The notes beneath the pieces were generated by a model. It was given only the letters and a program-made list of their open reading frames with translations. It searched no databases and was not told where the DNA came from. From Parvularculaceae bacterium (GTDB lineage Bacteria > Pseudomonadota > Alphaproteobacteria > Caulobacterales > Parvularculaceae), in the NCBI GenBank assembly GCA_020446725.1, contig JAGRED010000270.1:1-32381 (forward strand): a stretch of 32,381 nucleotides of DNA, given 5' to 3'. Shown here piece after piece: positions 1 to 8,716 of the stretch. The position numbers and the translations under genes are program-made. Position 1 is the first letter of the stretch; every line of letters begins with the position of its first letter.

Positions 1-357
1 GATCATGAAATGGAAGACCTGCTTGCCGCCGCAAAAGACGCAGGCGCCGGCTGGGCCGGCTACACGGTCATACGCCTGCCGTTTGAGATCGCCGACCTAT
101 TCCGGGAGTGGCTGGAATCGGAGCGCCCGGATCGTGCAAGCCGCGTGATGCGACACATCCGCGATATGAATGGCGGGCGCGAATATGATGTTGAATGGTC
201 GCGCGCAAAATCGCCGCGCAGTGTTGTTGCAAAACTGCTTCGGGAAAGGTTTGAAAAGGCTATAAGGCGCCTGGATCTGGCGAACGAGCCGCCCCGGTTT
301 GACACGTCTTCGTTTCGTCGTCCCGGCGAGAAGTCGACGCAGCTTTCCTTGTTCTAG
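1..357 (+). CDS. PA0069-family radical SAM protein, C-terminal fragment
   Basis: Only the last 118 codons or so are present; the frame is open from base 1, so the gene begins outside the window. The segment reads HEMEDLLAAAKDAGA, then GYTVIRLPFEIADLF, then an Arg-rich stretch ending in QLSLF. This resembles the C-terminal region of PA0069-family (spore-photoproduct-lyase-like) radical SAM proteins, which contain a section on moving between positions of the barrel (LNDHEM) and a leucine-rich helix (RLP...LF..W). The CxxxCxxC cluster that would prove radical SAM chemistry lies upstream and cannot be seen. The family's substrate is unknown. The next gene starts 45 bases downstream on the same strand. 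Confidence 0.75.
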   Translation, partial: DHEMEDLLAAAKDAGAGWAGYTVIRLPFEIADLFREWLESERPDRASRVMRHIRDMNGGREYDVEWSRAKSPRSVVAKLLRERFEKAIRRLDLANEPPRFDTSSFRRPGEKSTQLSLF

Positions 358-402
358 ATCATCGGTTTATGCTCGGCGGCGATTGACGCGAAGAGATTGG
401 CG

Positions 403-711
403 ATGGTGATAAACGACGACAAAGTGAGAACCGAAATTGAGGCGGCGGCGTTCCGACGGCTGGTCTCGCATTTTCGCAAAAGGACTGATGTCCAGAATAT
501 CGACCTTATGATTCTCGCCGGTTTCTGCCGCAACTGCCTTGCTGATTGGACCAAGGAGGCGGCGGATGACCACGGCCTGGCTCTTTCAAAAGACGAGGCG
601 CGCGAATTCATCTACGGCATGCCTTACGGCGAGTGGAAAGAAAAACACCACAAGGAGGCGACGCCCGAGCAAATCGACGCCTTTGAAAAGACGCGCAAGG
701 CGGCGCACTGA
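403..711 (+). CDS. DUF1244 domain protein
   Basis: A 102-residue soluble protein that matches the DUF1244 (SMc04008-like) family along its whole length. The marks are a conserved Cys pair in AGFCRNCLADW and the motif FIYGMPYGEWKEKH near the C-terminus. The family is widespread in proteobacteria and has no assigned biochemical function; the two close cysteines could bind metal, which is speculation. I chose the ATG at 403 because AAGAG at 391-395 sits seven bases before it. A TTG at 397 in the same frame would give two extra residues but has no properly spaced ribosome binding site. Confidence 0.85.
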   Translation: MVINDDKVRTEIEAAAFRRLVSHFRKRTDVQNIDLMILAGFCRNCLADWTKEAADDHGLALSKDEAREFIYGMPYGEWKEKHHKEATPEQIDAFEKTRKAAH

Positions 712-755
712 CTGCATCGGCGGCGTTTAACCCGGCGCCGAATCGCAGGCTTATT

Positions 756-778
756 GTTTCTCCTTAGAAACGGTTTCT
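756..778. repeat. Alternating inverted repeat before rnhB
   Basis: The sequence is GTTTCT, CCTT, AGAAAC, G, GTTTCT. The central AGAAAC can pair with either flanking GTTTCT, giving two mutually exclusive hairpins, or a 13-base operator-like dyad at 766-778. It ends six bases before the rnhB ATG, where a Shine-Dalgarno sequence would be expected and none is seen. Confidence 0.35.
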
Positions 779-784
779 TTTTCC

Positions 785-1420
785 ATGGTCGAATCGCCGA
801 CATTCGAGATCGAGGATGAGTTTTCCGGCATTGTCGCGGGCGTCGATGAGGCGGGCCGCGGCCCGTGGGCCGGACCGGTTGTCGCGGCCGCTGTCATCCT
901 TGATCGCACAGCGACGCCTGAAGGATTGCGCGATTCGAAGACGCTGTCGGAAAAGCGTCGACGCACTCTAGCCGCCGCACTGTGGAAGTCGGCGCGTATC
1001 GGCGTCGGCGTCGCAAGCGTCGATGAGATCGATTCGATGAATATCCTGCGCGCGTCCCTGCTCGCAATGTCGCGCGCCGTCGCCAACCTTCCCATCGCGC
1101 CGGACATTGCGATTGTCGACGGCCACATCAAACCGAAACTCACTTGCCCCGCTTACACGGTGATCAAGGGAGATGCGAAGTCGATGTCGATCGCAGCCGC
1201 GTCCATCATCGCAAAGACGACGCGCGACAGAATGATGCTCGAACTCGCGCGCGATTATCCGAATTATCAGTGGCATTCGAACAAGGGCTATGCGGCCCCG
1301 GCGCATCGCGCGGCGCTCGCTGAGTTCGGCGTCACACCACATCACCGACGCACTTTCTCACCGATCCACAACATGTTGTATGAAGAGTCGTCCAAGACTC
1401 TTCTGTCAACCAATCGGTAA
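785..1420 (+). CDS. rnhB: Ribonuclease HII
   Basis: A 211-residue enzyme that cleaves the RNA strand of RNA-DNA hybrids and single ribonucleotides built into DNA. The signature GVDEAGRGPWAGPVV lies at residues 19-33. The four metal-binding acidic residues can be placed at Asp21, Glu22, Asp112 (IVDGH) and Asp130 (KGDAKSMSIAAASIIAK), matching the DEDD set of the family. Length is normal for RNase HII. The start at 785 has no purine-rich ribosome binding site and is preceded by a small alternating inverted repeat, so the mRNA may be leaderless or structured. The ccrM gene follows 90 bases downstream, an order also known in Caulobacter. Confidence 0.97.
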   Translation: MVESPTFEIEDEFSGIVAGVDEAGRGPWAGPVVAAAVILDRTATPEGLRDSKTLSEKRRRTLAAALWKSARIGVGVASVDEIDSMNILRASLLAMSRAVANLPIAPDIAIVDGHIKPKLTCPAYTVIKGDAKSMSIAAASIIAKTTRDRMMLELARDYPNYQWHSNKGYAAPAHRAALAEFGVTPHHRRTFSPIHNMLYEESSKTLLSTNR

Positions 1421-1478
1421 CCTTCGTTAAGATATTGACTCATAAGGTTTTTTGTTGACGGCGAGTCTTCGCTGACTC
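1385..1478 (+). promoter_or_regulatory. ccrM control region with five GANTC sites
   Basis: GANTC occurs at 1385-1389, 1396-1400, 1437-1441, 1463-1467 and 1474-1478. By chance one would be expected about every 256 bases. A candidate promoter is TTGACGG at 1455-1461 followed nine bases later by GCTGACTC at 1471-1478; this resembles the Caulobacter housekeeping pattern TTGACGS...GCTANAWC with two mismatches in the second half and a spacer one base shorter than usual. Its second half contains a GANTC site, so CcrM methylation could affect its own promoter. In Caulobacter, GANTC sites in the ccrM leader affect its transcription. The promoter call itself is inference. Confidence 0.55.
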
Positions 1479-1495
1479 ATTCTCCGCGTCCTTGA

Positions 1496-2683
<1,188 letters not shown>

Positions 2684-2779
2684 GCGTTGTCAACAACCGT
2701 CCTCTTTCGTTGTAAAGTCTCGCCCGAGCCCTTGCCGCCCGCCTTCGCGCCGGCGGCATCGGAACGAAGGGGTGATGCG

Positions 2780-3403
2780 ATGATCGAGCTTTTTGCAGCC
2801 GTGCAGGCGATGCAGGCAAGCCCGGAACTGTCGGATCTGCATAAAGTCGCGCCCGACATCGTCATCGACATGCGTTACGCAGGCGAGAACAATTTTGTCG
2901 GCGAGCGCATTGATGGATACGATCGCGCCAAATGCCTTTTGACCGAACCGGCGGCGAATGCGCTTGCGAGCGCGCAACGCGAGCTTTCATCCATGGCGCT
3001 CTCCCTCAAGGTTCACGACTGCTTCCGCCCGCAGCGTGCTGTGGACCATTTTATCCGCTGGTCTCAAAACGGCGATACGACCAAGAAAGCCGAATATTAT
3101 CCAAATGTGGAAAAGGGCAATTTGTTCGACCTCGGATACATCGCCGAAAAGTCCGGCCACTCACGCGGGTCAACCATCGACATAACGATCCAGGGGCTGG
3201 ACATGGGATCGCCCTATGACCTTTTCGATCCCTTGTCGCATACGGACAATGAACGCGTGCCGGCGCAAGCTCGCGCCAACCGCCTTCTTCTCAAACTCGT
3301 CATGGAAAAGAACGGCTTCAGGAACTATGAGAAAGAATGGTGGCATTATACGCTTGATGATGAACCGTATAAGGATCAGTATTTCGATACGCCTATAGAA
3401 TAG
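2780..3403 (+). CDS. VanX/DdpX-like D-alanyl-D-alanine dipeptidase (M15D)
   Basis: A 207-residue zinc dipeptidase of the M15D family, which hydrolyses D-Ala-D-Ala. The zinc ligands are visible as His127 and Asp134 in SGHSRGSTID and His189 in EWWHY, with the catalytic base Glu186 three residues before the last ligand, as in VanX. Arg83 in the CFRPQ motif matches the substrate-stabilising arginine. The open frame extends upstream to a TTG at 2687, but GAAGGGG at 2766-2772 lies seven bases before the ATG at 2780, and the extra residues are not a signal peptide. Without a signal the enzyme should be cytoplasmic, fitting recycling of cell-wall D-Ala-D-Ala rather than periplasmic trimming. No vanH/vanA or ddp transport genes are nearby, so resistance is not implied. 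Confidence 0.88.
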   Translation: MIELFAAVQAMQASPELSDLHKVAPDIVIDMRYAGENNFVGERIDGYDRAKCLLTEPAANALASAQRELSSMALSLKVHDCFRPQRAVDHFIRWSQNGDTTKKAEYYPNVEKGNLFDLGYIAEKSGHSRGSTIDITIQGLDMGSPYDLFDPLSHTDNERVPAQARANRLLLKLVMEKNGFRNYEKEWWHYTLDDEPYKDQYFDTPIE

Positions 3404-3412
3404 GAGCGATCC

Positions 3413-4018
3413 ATGCGGCCGTCGGCGTTCGATTTCATCGGCAATCTCGACACGTTGCTCGCCGTCGTGATCGGCGCCATGCTGGCGACTTTAGGCGGGC
3501 TTATCGGCGAGCATTACGAGGACCTGATTGAAAGGCGGCGGCGCCAGCGCGATGCGGCGCGGTTTTTCGGCGAAATCCTTGGCTCCATCGACGCCCTAGT
3601 CGACAGAGCGCTTCATTCGCAGAAATTCGGCGATCCCTGGGGCCCGGTGACAATGAGGCTTTTCCGGACCGCGATGCGGGAAGCCGAAGTCTATGACCGC
3701 AACCGGGAGCGTCTGTTTGACATTCAGGATGTCGAATTGAGATCAAGAATCCACGTTCATGTCATCAGCGAAATTTTCCCGCTCGAAGCGATCATCGAGG
3801 GAAGCGAACACATCGCCTCCCTGACCGAGGCTCTCGATGATCGCGGATCGCTTTCCTCCGAACGGCGTCAAAAACTCGAAGACCGGCTCGGCGTATGGCT
3901 CAATTCACGTCGCACCGCCATCGAGTTCATCCTCGATGAGCGCGCAAAAACGCCGGAGCTGTGCACCAAGCTGGAAAAACTCGCGCAGATCGACTTTCCA
4001 ATTATCGAGCGCCCCTGA
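3413..4018 (+). CDS. Unknown protein with one N-terminal membrane segment
   Basis: I do not recognise a family for this 201-residue protein. One hydrophobic stretch at about residues 14-32 (TLLAVVIGAMLATLGGLIG) is followed by a highly charged segment ERRRRQRD, which should place the rest in the cytoplasm. The remainder looks all-helical, with many heptad-like charged repeats. AGGAG at 3402-3406 before the ATG supports the start. It lies nine bases after the dipeptidase gene, so the two are probably co-transcribed. A hairpin shared with the convergent ligase gene spans its stop codon. An N-terminal anchor plus a helical cytoplasmic domain is also seen in the unknown protein at 30013-30519, but I see no clear sequence similarity between them. 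Confidence 0.75.
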   Translation: MRPSAFDFIGNLDTLLAVVIGAMLATLGGLIGEHYEDLIERRRRQRDAARFFGEILGSIDALVDRALHSQKFGDPWGPVTMRLFRTAMREAEVYDRNRERLFDIQDVELRSRIHVHVISEIFPLEAIIEGSEHIASLTEALDDRGSLSSERRQKLEDRLGVWLNSRRTAIEFILDERAKTPELCTKLEKLAQIDFPIIERP

Positions 4019-4047
4019 CGAACGTCGCCCGGAGGCGCGCCGTCAGG
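4014..4047. terminator. Shared hairpin across two convergent stop codons
   Basis: CCTGACG (4014-4020) pairs with CGTCAGG (4041-4047), with an inner CGCC/GGCG stem at 4026-4037. The structure covers the stop codons of both convergent genes. There is no T-tract on either side, so intrinsic termination is uncertain. Confidence 0.35.
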
Positions 4048-5659
4048 CCGGCAGTACGTATCCTTTGAATTTCTTCCTTAGTTCCGTCTTCAGCACTTTG
4101 CCCGTCGCGCCGAGCGGCAATTCGGGCACGAACTCGACAGCGTCCGGCCAGGCGATCTTGTCGAGCTTTCCTTTCAGGAATTCCTTGATCTCTTCCGGCG
4201 AAGGGTCACGACCGTCGCGCTTGACGACGATGAGGAGGGGACGCTCCTGCCACTTTGGATGCGTGACGCCAATGACTGCGGCATTGGAAACATCCGGATG
4301 CAGAAGGGCGGCATTCTCGATATCGATCGAAGACACCCACTCGCCGCCGGTTTTGATGACGTCTTTCGCACGATCAGTGATCTGCAAGAAGCCGTCCTCA
4401 TCAATGATGGCGACATCGCCGGTGTCGAACCAGCCGTCCGCCGTCAATATCGGCGCTTCCACCTTGAAATAAGCGCTGACGATAGAGGGGCCGCGCACCT
4501 GCAAGCGGCCATCTGATTCACCGTCACGCGGCAATTCCCGGCCGTCCTCGGAGACAATGCGCATATCGACAAAGGGAAGCGACCGTCCCGCCTTCAGTTG
4601 ATATTGGATACGCTCATCCTGCGGCAGCGACATGATCGATGGCGGCAGCACGTTCACCGTGCCGATCGGACTCATTTCAGTCATGCCCCAACCCTGCTGC
4701 AGCTCAATTCCGTGTTTTTCAAATCCGCGAATGAGCGCTTCGGGCAAGGCCGACCCGCCGCAAAGCCCTTTCTTCAAATGCGGCAAGGTTTTGCCGGCCT
4801 TTTCCATATATTGGAGCAACCCGAGCCAGACAGTCGGAACGCCAAGTGAGTAATTTACTTTTTCGGCGTCGAGAAGTTCGTAGAGACTTTCTCCGTCAAG
4901 CTTTGGACCGGGGAAAACCTGTTTGGCGCCGACCATCAGCGCCGAATAGGGCGTGTTCCAGGCGTTGACGTGAAACATCGGCACAACCGGCAGCAAAGCA
5001 TCGCCTTCCCGACAGCCGAGCGCTGTCGGCAGGCAACTGCCGAATGTTTGAATGACGCAGGAACGGTGCGAATAAACGACGCCCTTCGGGTCGCCCGTCG
5101 TTCCGGACGTGTAGCACATTGCGACCGCCGTATTTTCATCGAATTCAGGCCAGTCGAATTCGTCGGCTTCCCCGGCGATCAGACTCTCGTAGGAATCATC
5201 TCCGGTGCCCGCTTCGCGCGCATGAACGTCATCGGTCAGCAACACGAACTTCCTCACGGTTTTCAACTTGCCGCGCAAGGCGGATATCAGCGGCGCAAAC
5301 GTAATATCGTAAAAAAGAAAGTCGTCCTCGGCGTGATTGATGACGAAGGCCGCGTTATCAGGCCCCAATCGCGGATTGACCGTATGCAATACCGCGCCTA
5401 TCCCGCCGACGGCGTAATACATCTCGAACTGGCGATAGGTGTTCCATCCAATGACGCCGACCCGGTCGCCGTATTTTACGCCAAGCCGTTTCAGCGCGTT
5501 GGCGAGACGACAGATCCGGTCATATGAGTCGGCTACCGTATAACGATGGATCGGGCCTTCGACCGTGCGAGTGACAATTTCCGTTTTTCGGAAATTTCGC
5601 GCCGCATGCTTGAGGATCTCCGTCGTTAAGAGCGGACGGTCCATCATTAGCCCCTTCAT
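4043..5659 (-). CDS. Acyl-CoA synthetase (AMP-forming, FadD/DmdB-like)
   Basis: A 538-residue member of the ANL (AMP-binding) superfamily. It would activate a carboxylic acid with ATP and join it to coenzyme A. The phosphate-binding loop YTSGTTGDPKGV is at residues 182-193, the adenine/aspartate motif at QGWGMTEMSP, the hinge motif at GWFDTGDVA, and the catalytic lysine region near the C-terminus in LPLGATGKVLKTELRKK. Length and motifs fit medium/long-chain fatty acid or 3-methylthiopropionate-type ligases; the substrate cannot be read from sequence. GGGAG lies upstream of the first ATG; a second ATG (MDRPLLTT) a few codons in is also possible. It is divergent from a CoA-transferase gene, 111 bases apart, suggesting shared acyl-CoA metabolism. 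Confidence 0.9.
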   Translation of the reverse strand: MKGLMMDRPLLTTEILKHAARNFRKTEIVTRTVEGPIHRYTVADSYDRICRLANALKRLGVKYGDRVGVIGWNTYRQFEMYYAVGGIGAVLHTVNPRLGPDNAAFVINHAEDDFLFYDITFAPLISALRGKLKTVRKFVLLTDDVHAREAGTGDDSYESLIAGEADEFDWPEFDENTAVAMCYTSGTTGDPKGVVYSHRSCVIQTFGSCLPTALGCREGDALLPVVPMFHVNAWNTPYSALMVGAKQVFPGPKLDGESLYELLDAEKVNYSLGVPTVWLGLLQYMEKAGKTLPHLKKGLCGGSALPEALIRGFEKHGIELQQGWGMTEMSPIGTVNVLPPSIMSLPQDERIQYQLKAGRSLPFVDMRIVSEDGRELPRDGESDGRLQVRGPSIVSAYFKVEAPILTADGWFDTGDVAIIDEDGFLQITDRAKDVIKTGGEWVSSIDIENAALLHPDVSNAAVIGVTHPKWQERPLLIVVKRDGRDPSPEEIKEFLKGKLDKIAWPDAVEFVPELPLGATGKVLKTELRKKFKGYVLPA

Positions 5660-5770
5660 AGCGTCTCCCTTGGTCCCTGATCGTTGTTCGTTATGGCAAA
5701 ACTATCGGGTTTTCTCCGCCCGCGGTCAAACGGTCCGCGCCGCCATCTTGAAAGGCCGCGAGGCGGCCCT

Positions 5771-7015
5771 ATGGTCACGGCCATGACAGAAACAGGTTCA
5801 AAAACCGCCCTCGAAGGCGTTCGCGTTCTGGATCTTTCCCGCGTCCTCGCCGGCCCCTGGGCGAGCCAGCTGCTCGGTGATCTTGGCGCTGAGGTGATCA
5901 AGGTCGAACGGCCGGGCGCCGGCGACGATACGCGCGGTTGGGGGCCGCCCTTTCTGCATGACAGCGACGGCCGAACGACCGACGCCGCCTATTTTCTCTC
6001 AGCCAATCGGAACAAGAAATCGGTCGCGATCGACATCGCCGATCCCGACGGCGCCGCGCTTGTTCGCCGCATCGCAGCGAAAAGTCATGTCGTGCTTGAG
6101 AACTTCAAGGTCGGCGGGTTGAAGAAATACGGCCTCGACTATGAAAGCCTCGCCAAGATAAACCCTGCGCTCGTCTATTGTTCCATTACCGGTTTCGGAC
6201 AAACCGGTCCTTACGCCCCGCGCGCCGGTTACGACTACATGATCCAGGCGATGGGCGGCTTGATGTCGATCACCGGCCAGCCTGACGGCGAGGCTGGCGC
6301 CGAACCGATGAAAGTCGGCGTCGCCGTCGCAGACTTGTTCTCCGGCATGTATGCGGCGACAGGCATCCTGGCGGCGTTGCGTCATGCCGAACGCACCGGC
6401 GAAGGGCAGCATGTCGATGTCGCGCTTCTCGACTGTCAGGTCGCAATGCTGGCGAACCAGGCGACTAATTTCCTCGTATCCGGAAAAGCGCCGGGCCGGC
6501 TTGGCAATGCGCATCCGAATATCGCGCCGTATCAGGTATTCAGGACAGGCGACGGCCATATCGTCATCGCCGTCGGCAATGACAGCCAGTTTGCAGCTTT
6601 CGCGGACGCAGTCGGCGCGGGTGCGCTTGCCGGCGATGAGCGCTATCGCACCAATCGCGCGCGCGTCGCCAATCGCGAAAGCCTCGTTCAGACACTATCG
6701 CCCAAAATGCTGTTGAGAACGACAGCCGAGTGGCTCTCCGTCATGGAGGCCGCAACGGTTCCCGCCGGACCGATCAACGCCATCGATGCGGTATTCGCCG
6801 ATGAACAGGTGAATGCGCGCGCCATGACGGCGACGCTCGACCGGTCCGACGCTACTGATGAACGTATGGTCCTTCATCCCGTCAAATATTCGCAAACGCC
6901 GGCGCGCGCAGAATTAAGCCCGCCTCCGCTCGGATCGCATACGGATGAAGTGCTCGCCGAATTCGCGGAACAAAACGAAATCGCCGCGCTCAAGGAACGC
7001 GGCGTTATCGGGTGA
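5771..7015 (+). CDS. CaiB/BaiF (family III) CoA-transferase
   Basis: A 414-residue family III CoA-transferase, which moves CoA between carboxylic acids through enzyme-bound anhydrides. The N-terminal signature LEGVRVLDLSRVLAGPWASQ and GAEVIKVE are typical. Asp188 in VAVADLFSGMYAA aligns with the catalytic Asp169 of formyl-CoA transferase, and GYDYMIQAMGGLMS precedes it. The frame opens at 5684, but residues before the ATG at 5771 are basic and not family-like; GCGAGG seven bases before 5771 supports this start, and an ATG at 5783 is the alternative. The divergent acyl-CoA ligase suggests the pair activates the same class of acid. The acid is unknown. Confidence 0.9.
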   Translation: MVTAMTETGSKTALEGVRVLDLSRVLAGPWASQLLGDLGAEVIKVERPGAGDDTRGWGPPFLHDSDGRTTDAAYFLSANRNKKSVAIDIADPDGAALVRRIAAKSHVVLENFKVGGLKKYGLDYESLAKINPALVYCSITGFGQTGPYAPRAGYDYMIQAMGGLMSITGQPDGEAGAEPMKVGVAVADLFSGMYAATGILAALRHAERTGEGQHVDVALLDCQVAMLANQATNFLVSGKAPGRLGNAHPNIAPYQVFRTGDGHIVIAVGNDSQFAAFADAVGAGALAGDERYRTNRARVANRESLVQTLSPKMLLRTTAEWLSVMEAATVPAGPINAIDAVFADEQVNARAMTATLDRSDATDERMVLHPVKYSQTPARAELSPPPLGSHTDEVLAEFAEQNEIAALKERGVIG

Positions 7016-7528
7016 AGCCGCAAGGATGCAAGCCATCCGTTCCCGCTTGTTGTGTCACACGCTCTGAAGTCTGACGCGGCGGCGCATCCTGCTTGACGCT
7101 TTCCCCTGTCACGTGAATCCCCGCGCGCAACATTCCCCAAAAAAGGGGCTTGATCGAAAACGCATCCTGCCCTTGGATCGATCCCGTCGGCGGCGCTCCC
7201 CGGAGCGGCGCCGATTTTTGTTGTGGGCGCGTCGTTTCGTTCGGCGCGCCGGCTCTTTGACAAGTGAACCCTTGCGTCTTGCGCGGCTTCTGGCTGCCCC
7301 GGCGTGAAACCGCAGCCACGCGCTGGCGAACCGTCCGCGCGCGAGGCGCTTTCGCGTCCTCGTTAATGTGGCGCCCCCTCGAAAAATAAGTGGGCGCCGT
7401 TCGCGGCTGGACCCCGCGGAAAGACTGAAAAAAACACGGAAACCGGAACGCGGAAATGCGCCATGCAGGCGCCGCATTCAGGAAAGCCGACGAACAAGGA
7501 ATTGAAGCGCCGCGGCGACGGCCCGCTT
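7016..7528. other. 513-base convergent gap without a recognised gene
   Basis: This lies between the 3' ends of the CoA-transferase (plus) and the response regulator (minus). Open frames here are basic, Arg-rich and resemble no family. It holds CCCC-A6-GGGG at 7135-7148, a ten-base direct repeat CGCATCCTGC at 7083 and 7161, the palindrome GGATCGATCC at 7175-7184, a terminator-like hairpin at 7188-7219, a boxA-like GCTCTTTGACAA at 7252-7263, and GGCGCCC/GGGCGCC arms at 7370-7398. A non-coding RNA is possible, but I cannot name one; it shows no tmRNA, RNase P or SRP RNA signature that I recognise. Confidence 0.4.
7188..7219 (+). terminator. Rho-independent terminator candidate
   Basis: CGGCGGCGCTCC pairs with GGAGCGGCGCCG, a 12-base stem with one G-G mismatch and a two-base gap that would open to a small loop, followed by ATTTTT. 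It reads on the plus strand, 170 bases after the CoA-transferase stop, so it may end that transcript or a separate small RNA. Confidence 0.55.
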
Positions 7529-7951
7529 CTATTGTCTGTCGATCCGGGCCGACTGCACGGGCCGGGGCTCCGGCAAGGCGCCGGCGTCGATAAGGCCGAT
7601 TTCAGAAAATTTGGCCGAGAGCGTCTCCCGGTCGAACGGCTTCAACACGTAATGCGCGGCGCCGGCGGCTTTGGCGAGTGTGAATTGCTGCGGATCATTC
7701 TCCGTCGCGCAAAGAATGATCGTCGGACGCTCTTCTAGCGGCAATTCCGAAATGCCGCGCAAGAAATCAAGCGCGCCGAAAGACGGCAGGTCCCAATCAA
7801 GCAAAACGGCGTCGGGCTTGGAGGCGCGGCACTGTTCGAGCGCGAGCGCCGCCGATTCCGCTTCCTTCGCCTCAATCTTGAGGTCGGTCAGAATGCGAAG
7901 CGCGATTTCGCGAATAAGGCTTGAGTCCTCGACGATAAGACAGGTTTTCAT
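7529..7951 (-). CDS. Single-domain CheY-like response regulator
   Basis: A 140-residue receiver domain with no output domain. The acidic pocket is Glu8-Asp9, the phosphoacceptor Asp52 lies in LLDWDLP, Thr83 is in the switch position (ILCATEND), and Lys104 lies in LKPFD. The last 20 or so residues are a Pro/Arg-rich tail. It follows chpT by 48 bases on the same strand, so it may receive phosphate from ChpT or belong to the same phosphorelay; this is inferred from position. It is not CpdR or DivK by its N-terminal sequence as far as I can judge. A TTAG-N7-TTAAC sequence at 8000-8015, one mismatch from a CtrA box, lies about 50 bases before its start. Confidence 0.9.
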   Translation of the reverse strand: MKTCLIVEDSSLIREIALRILTDLKIEAKEAESAALALEQCRASKPDAVLLDWDLPSFGALDFLRGISELPLEERPTIILCATENDPQQFTLAKAAGAAHYVLKPFDRETLSAKFSEIGLIDAGALPEPRPVQSARIDRQ

Positions 7952-7999
7952 GATCGGCGGCCGGTCCGTTGCAATCGGCCGTACTGTCCTATTTTTGGG

Positions 8000-8677
8000 T
8001 TAGCCCGCCGTTAACGCCGCCGGAGCGGATTGCGCTGAATCAGCCAAAAATCGCAGCGAAAAAGTGACGCTTCCCTCCTCCCGAGCGACCTCCACGCCGC
8101 CGCCTGTTTGGCGGGCGGCGAGCGCAGAAAGATAATGAGGCGTAAATTTCGGCTTCAGTTCCGTCGCGTCGCGGGATAGGGCGCGCAGCATGTCTTCCTG
8201 GACGATGACGCGTTGCCCGGTCACCTTGATCTGGTAAGCGCCCCTTACCCCTTCAACCACAATCTCCCCGCCTCGCGGCGCACAATCCCCGGCTGCGGCA
8301 ACCAGAACCAGAAGGGCCTTCACCTCATCTTTCGGCGCATAGCCCGGCGCAATACGCCAATCGAGCGTCGCTTTCTGCCACACGAATAGCCCTTCGAGGA
8401 CATGGCGCGCCTCCTCAAAAGGGAGCTCGGCGCCGAGGCCGCCCGACGCCCCATAGGCGAGGCGCGCATATTTCAGGACCGCGACCGATTTTTCCGCGCT
8501 TGATTTGATGAGGTCGAGCGCCGCCTCTTTCATCCCTGCGTCCATGGATGGGTCCGCAAGCACTTCAAGGCCCGACGCCAGCGCCCCGACCGGATTCACC
8601 AGATCATGGCAGATGCGGGAAGAGATGAGCGCCGAAAGACTGACGGCGTCGAGATCAGGCTCTTGGGGAGACGACAT
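8000..8677 (-). CDS. chpT: Histidine phosphotransferase ChpT
   Basis: A 225-residue homodimeric phosphotransferase. In Caulobacter it passes phosphate from the CckA kinase to the regulators CtrA and CpdR and so controls the cell cycle. The phospho-accepting His24 sits in SSRICHDLVNPVGAL, the diagnostic ChpT helix, followed by LEVL and a second helix ending in KYARLAYGASGG. The C-terminal part has the degenerate HATPase-like fold of the family (RDATELKPKFTPHYLSALAA) without ATP-binding boxes. Length is normal. Its ribosome binding site (GAAGG) lies in the 3' arm of a hairpin, and two GANTC sites lie just upstream. The presence of ccrM in the same window fits a CtrA/GcrA/CcrM-type organism. Confidence 0.9.
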   Translation of the reverse strand: MSSPQEPDLDAVSLSALISSRICHDLVNPVGALASGLEVLADPSMDAGMKEAALDLIKSSAEKSVAVLKYARLAYGASGGLGAELPFEEARHVLEGLFVWQKATLDWRIAPGYAPKDEVKALLVLVAAAGDCAPRGGEIVVEGVRGAYQIKVTGQRVIVQEDMLRALSRDATELKPKFTPHYLSALAARQTGGGVEVAREEGSVTFSLRFLADSAQSAPAALTAG

Positions 8678-8680
8678 GAA

Positions 8681-8711
8681 AACGGGACCTTCTCATTCGA
8701 AAGGCCCCGTT
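8681..8711 (-). promoter_or_regulatory. Hairpin over the chpT ribosome binding site
   Basis: On the minus strand AACGGGGCCTT pairs with AAGGTCCCGTT (11 base pairs, one G-T), with a nine-base loop, followed by TTTTC only three bases before the chpT ATG. It could terminate the ydbH-ynbE-ydbL transcript, or hide the chpT ribosome binding site, since AAGG is in the 3' arm. Confidence 0.5.
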
Positions 8712-8716
8712 ATGGA

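Noticed and set aside
1406-1430. CtrA-like halves TCAA-N7-GTAA and GTAA-N6-TTAA before ccrM
   Set aside because: Two mismatches or wrong spacing; too weak to call a CtrA box.
7109-7477. 122-residue minus-strand open frame in the convergent gap
   Set aside because: It is extremely Arg-rich, has no family resemblance and no good ribosome binding site; GC-rich DNA gives such frames by chance.
7016-7528. tmRNA, RNase P RNA or SRP RNA in the gap
   Set aside because: None of the conserved core sequences of these RNAs that I know could be found on either strand.
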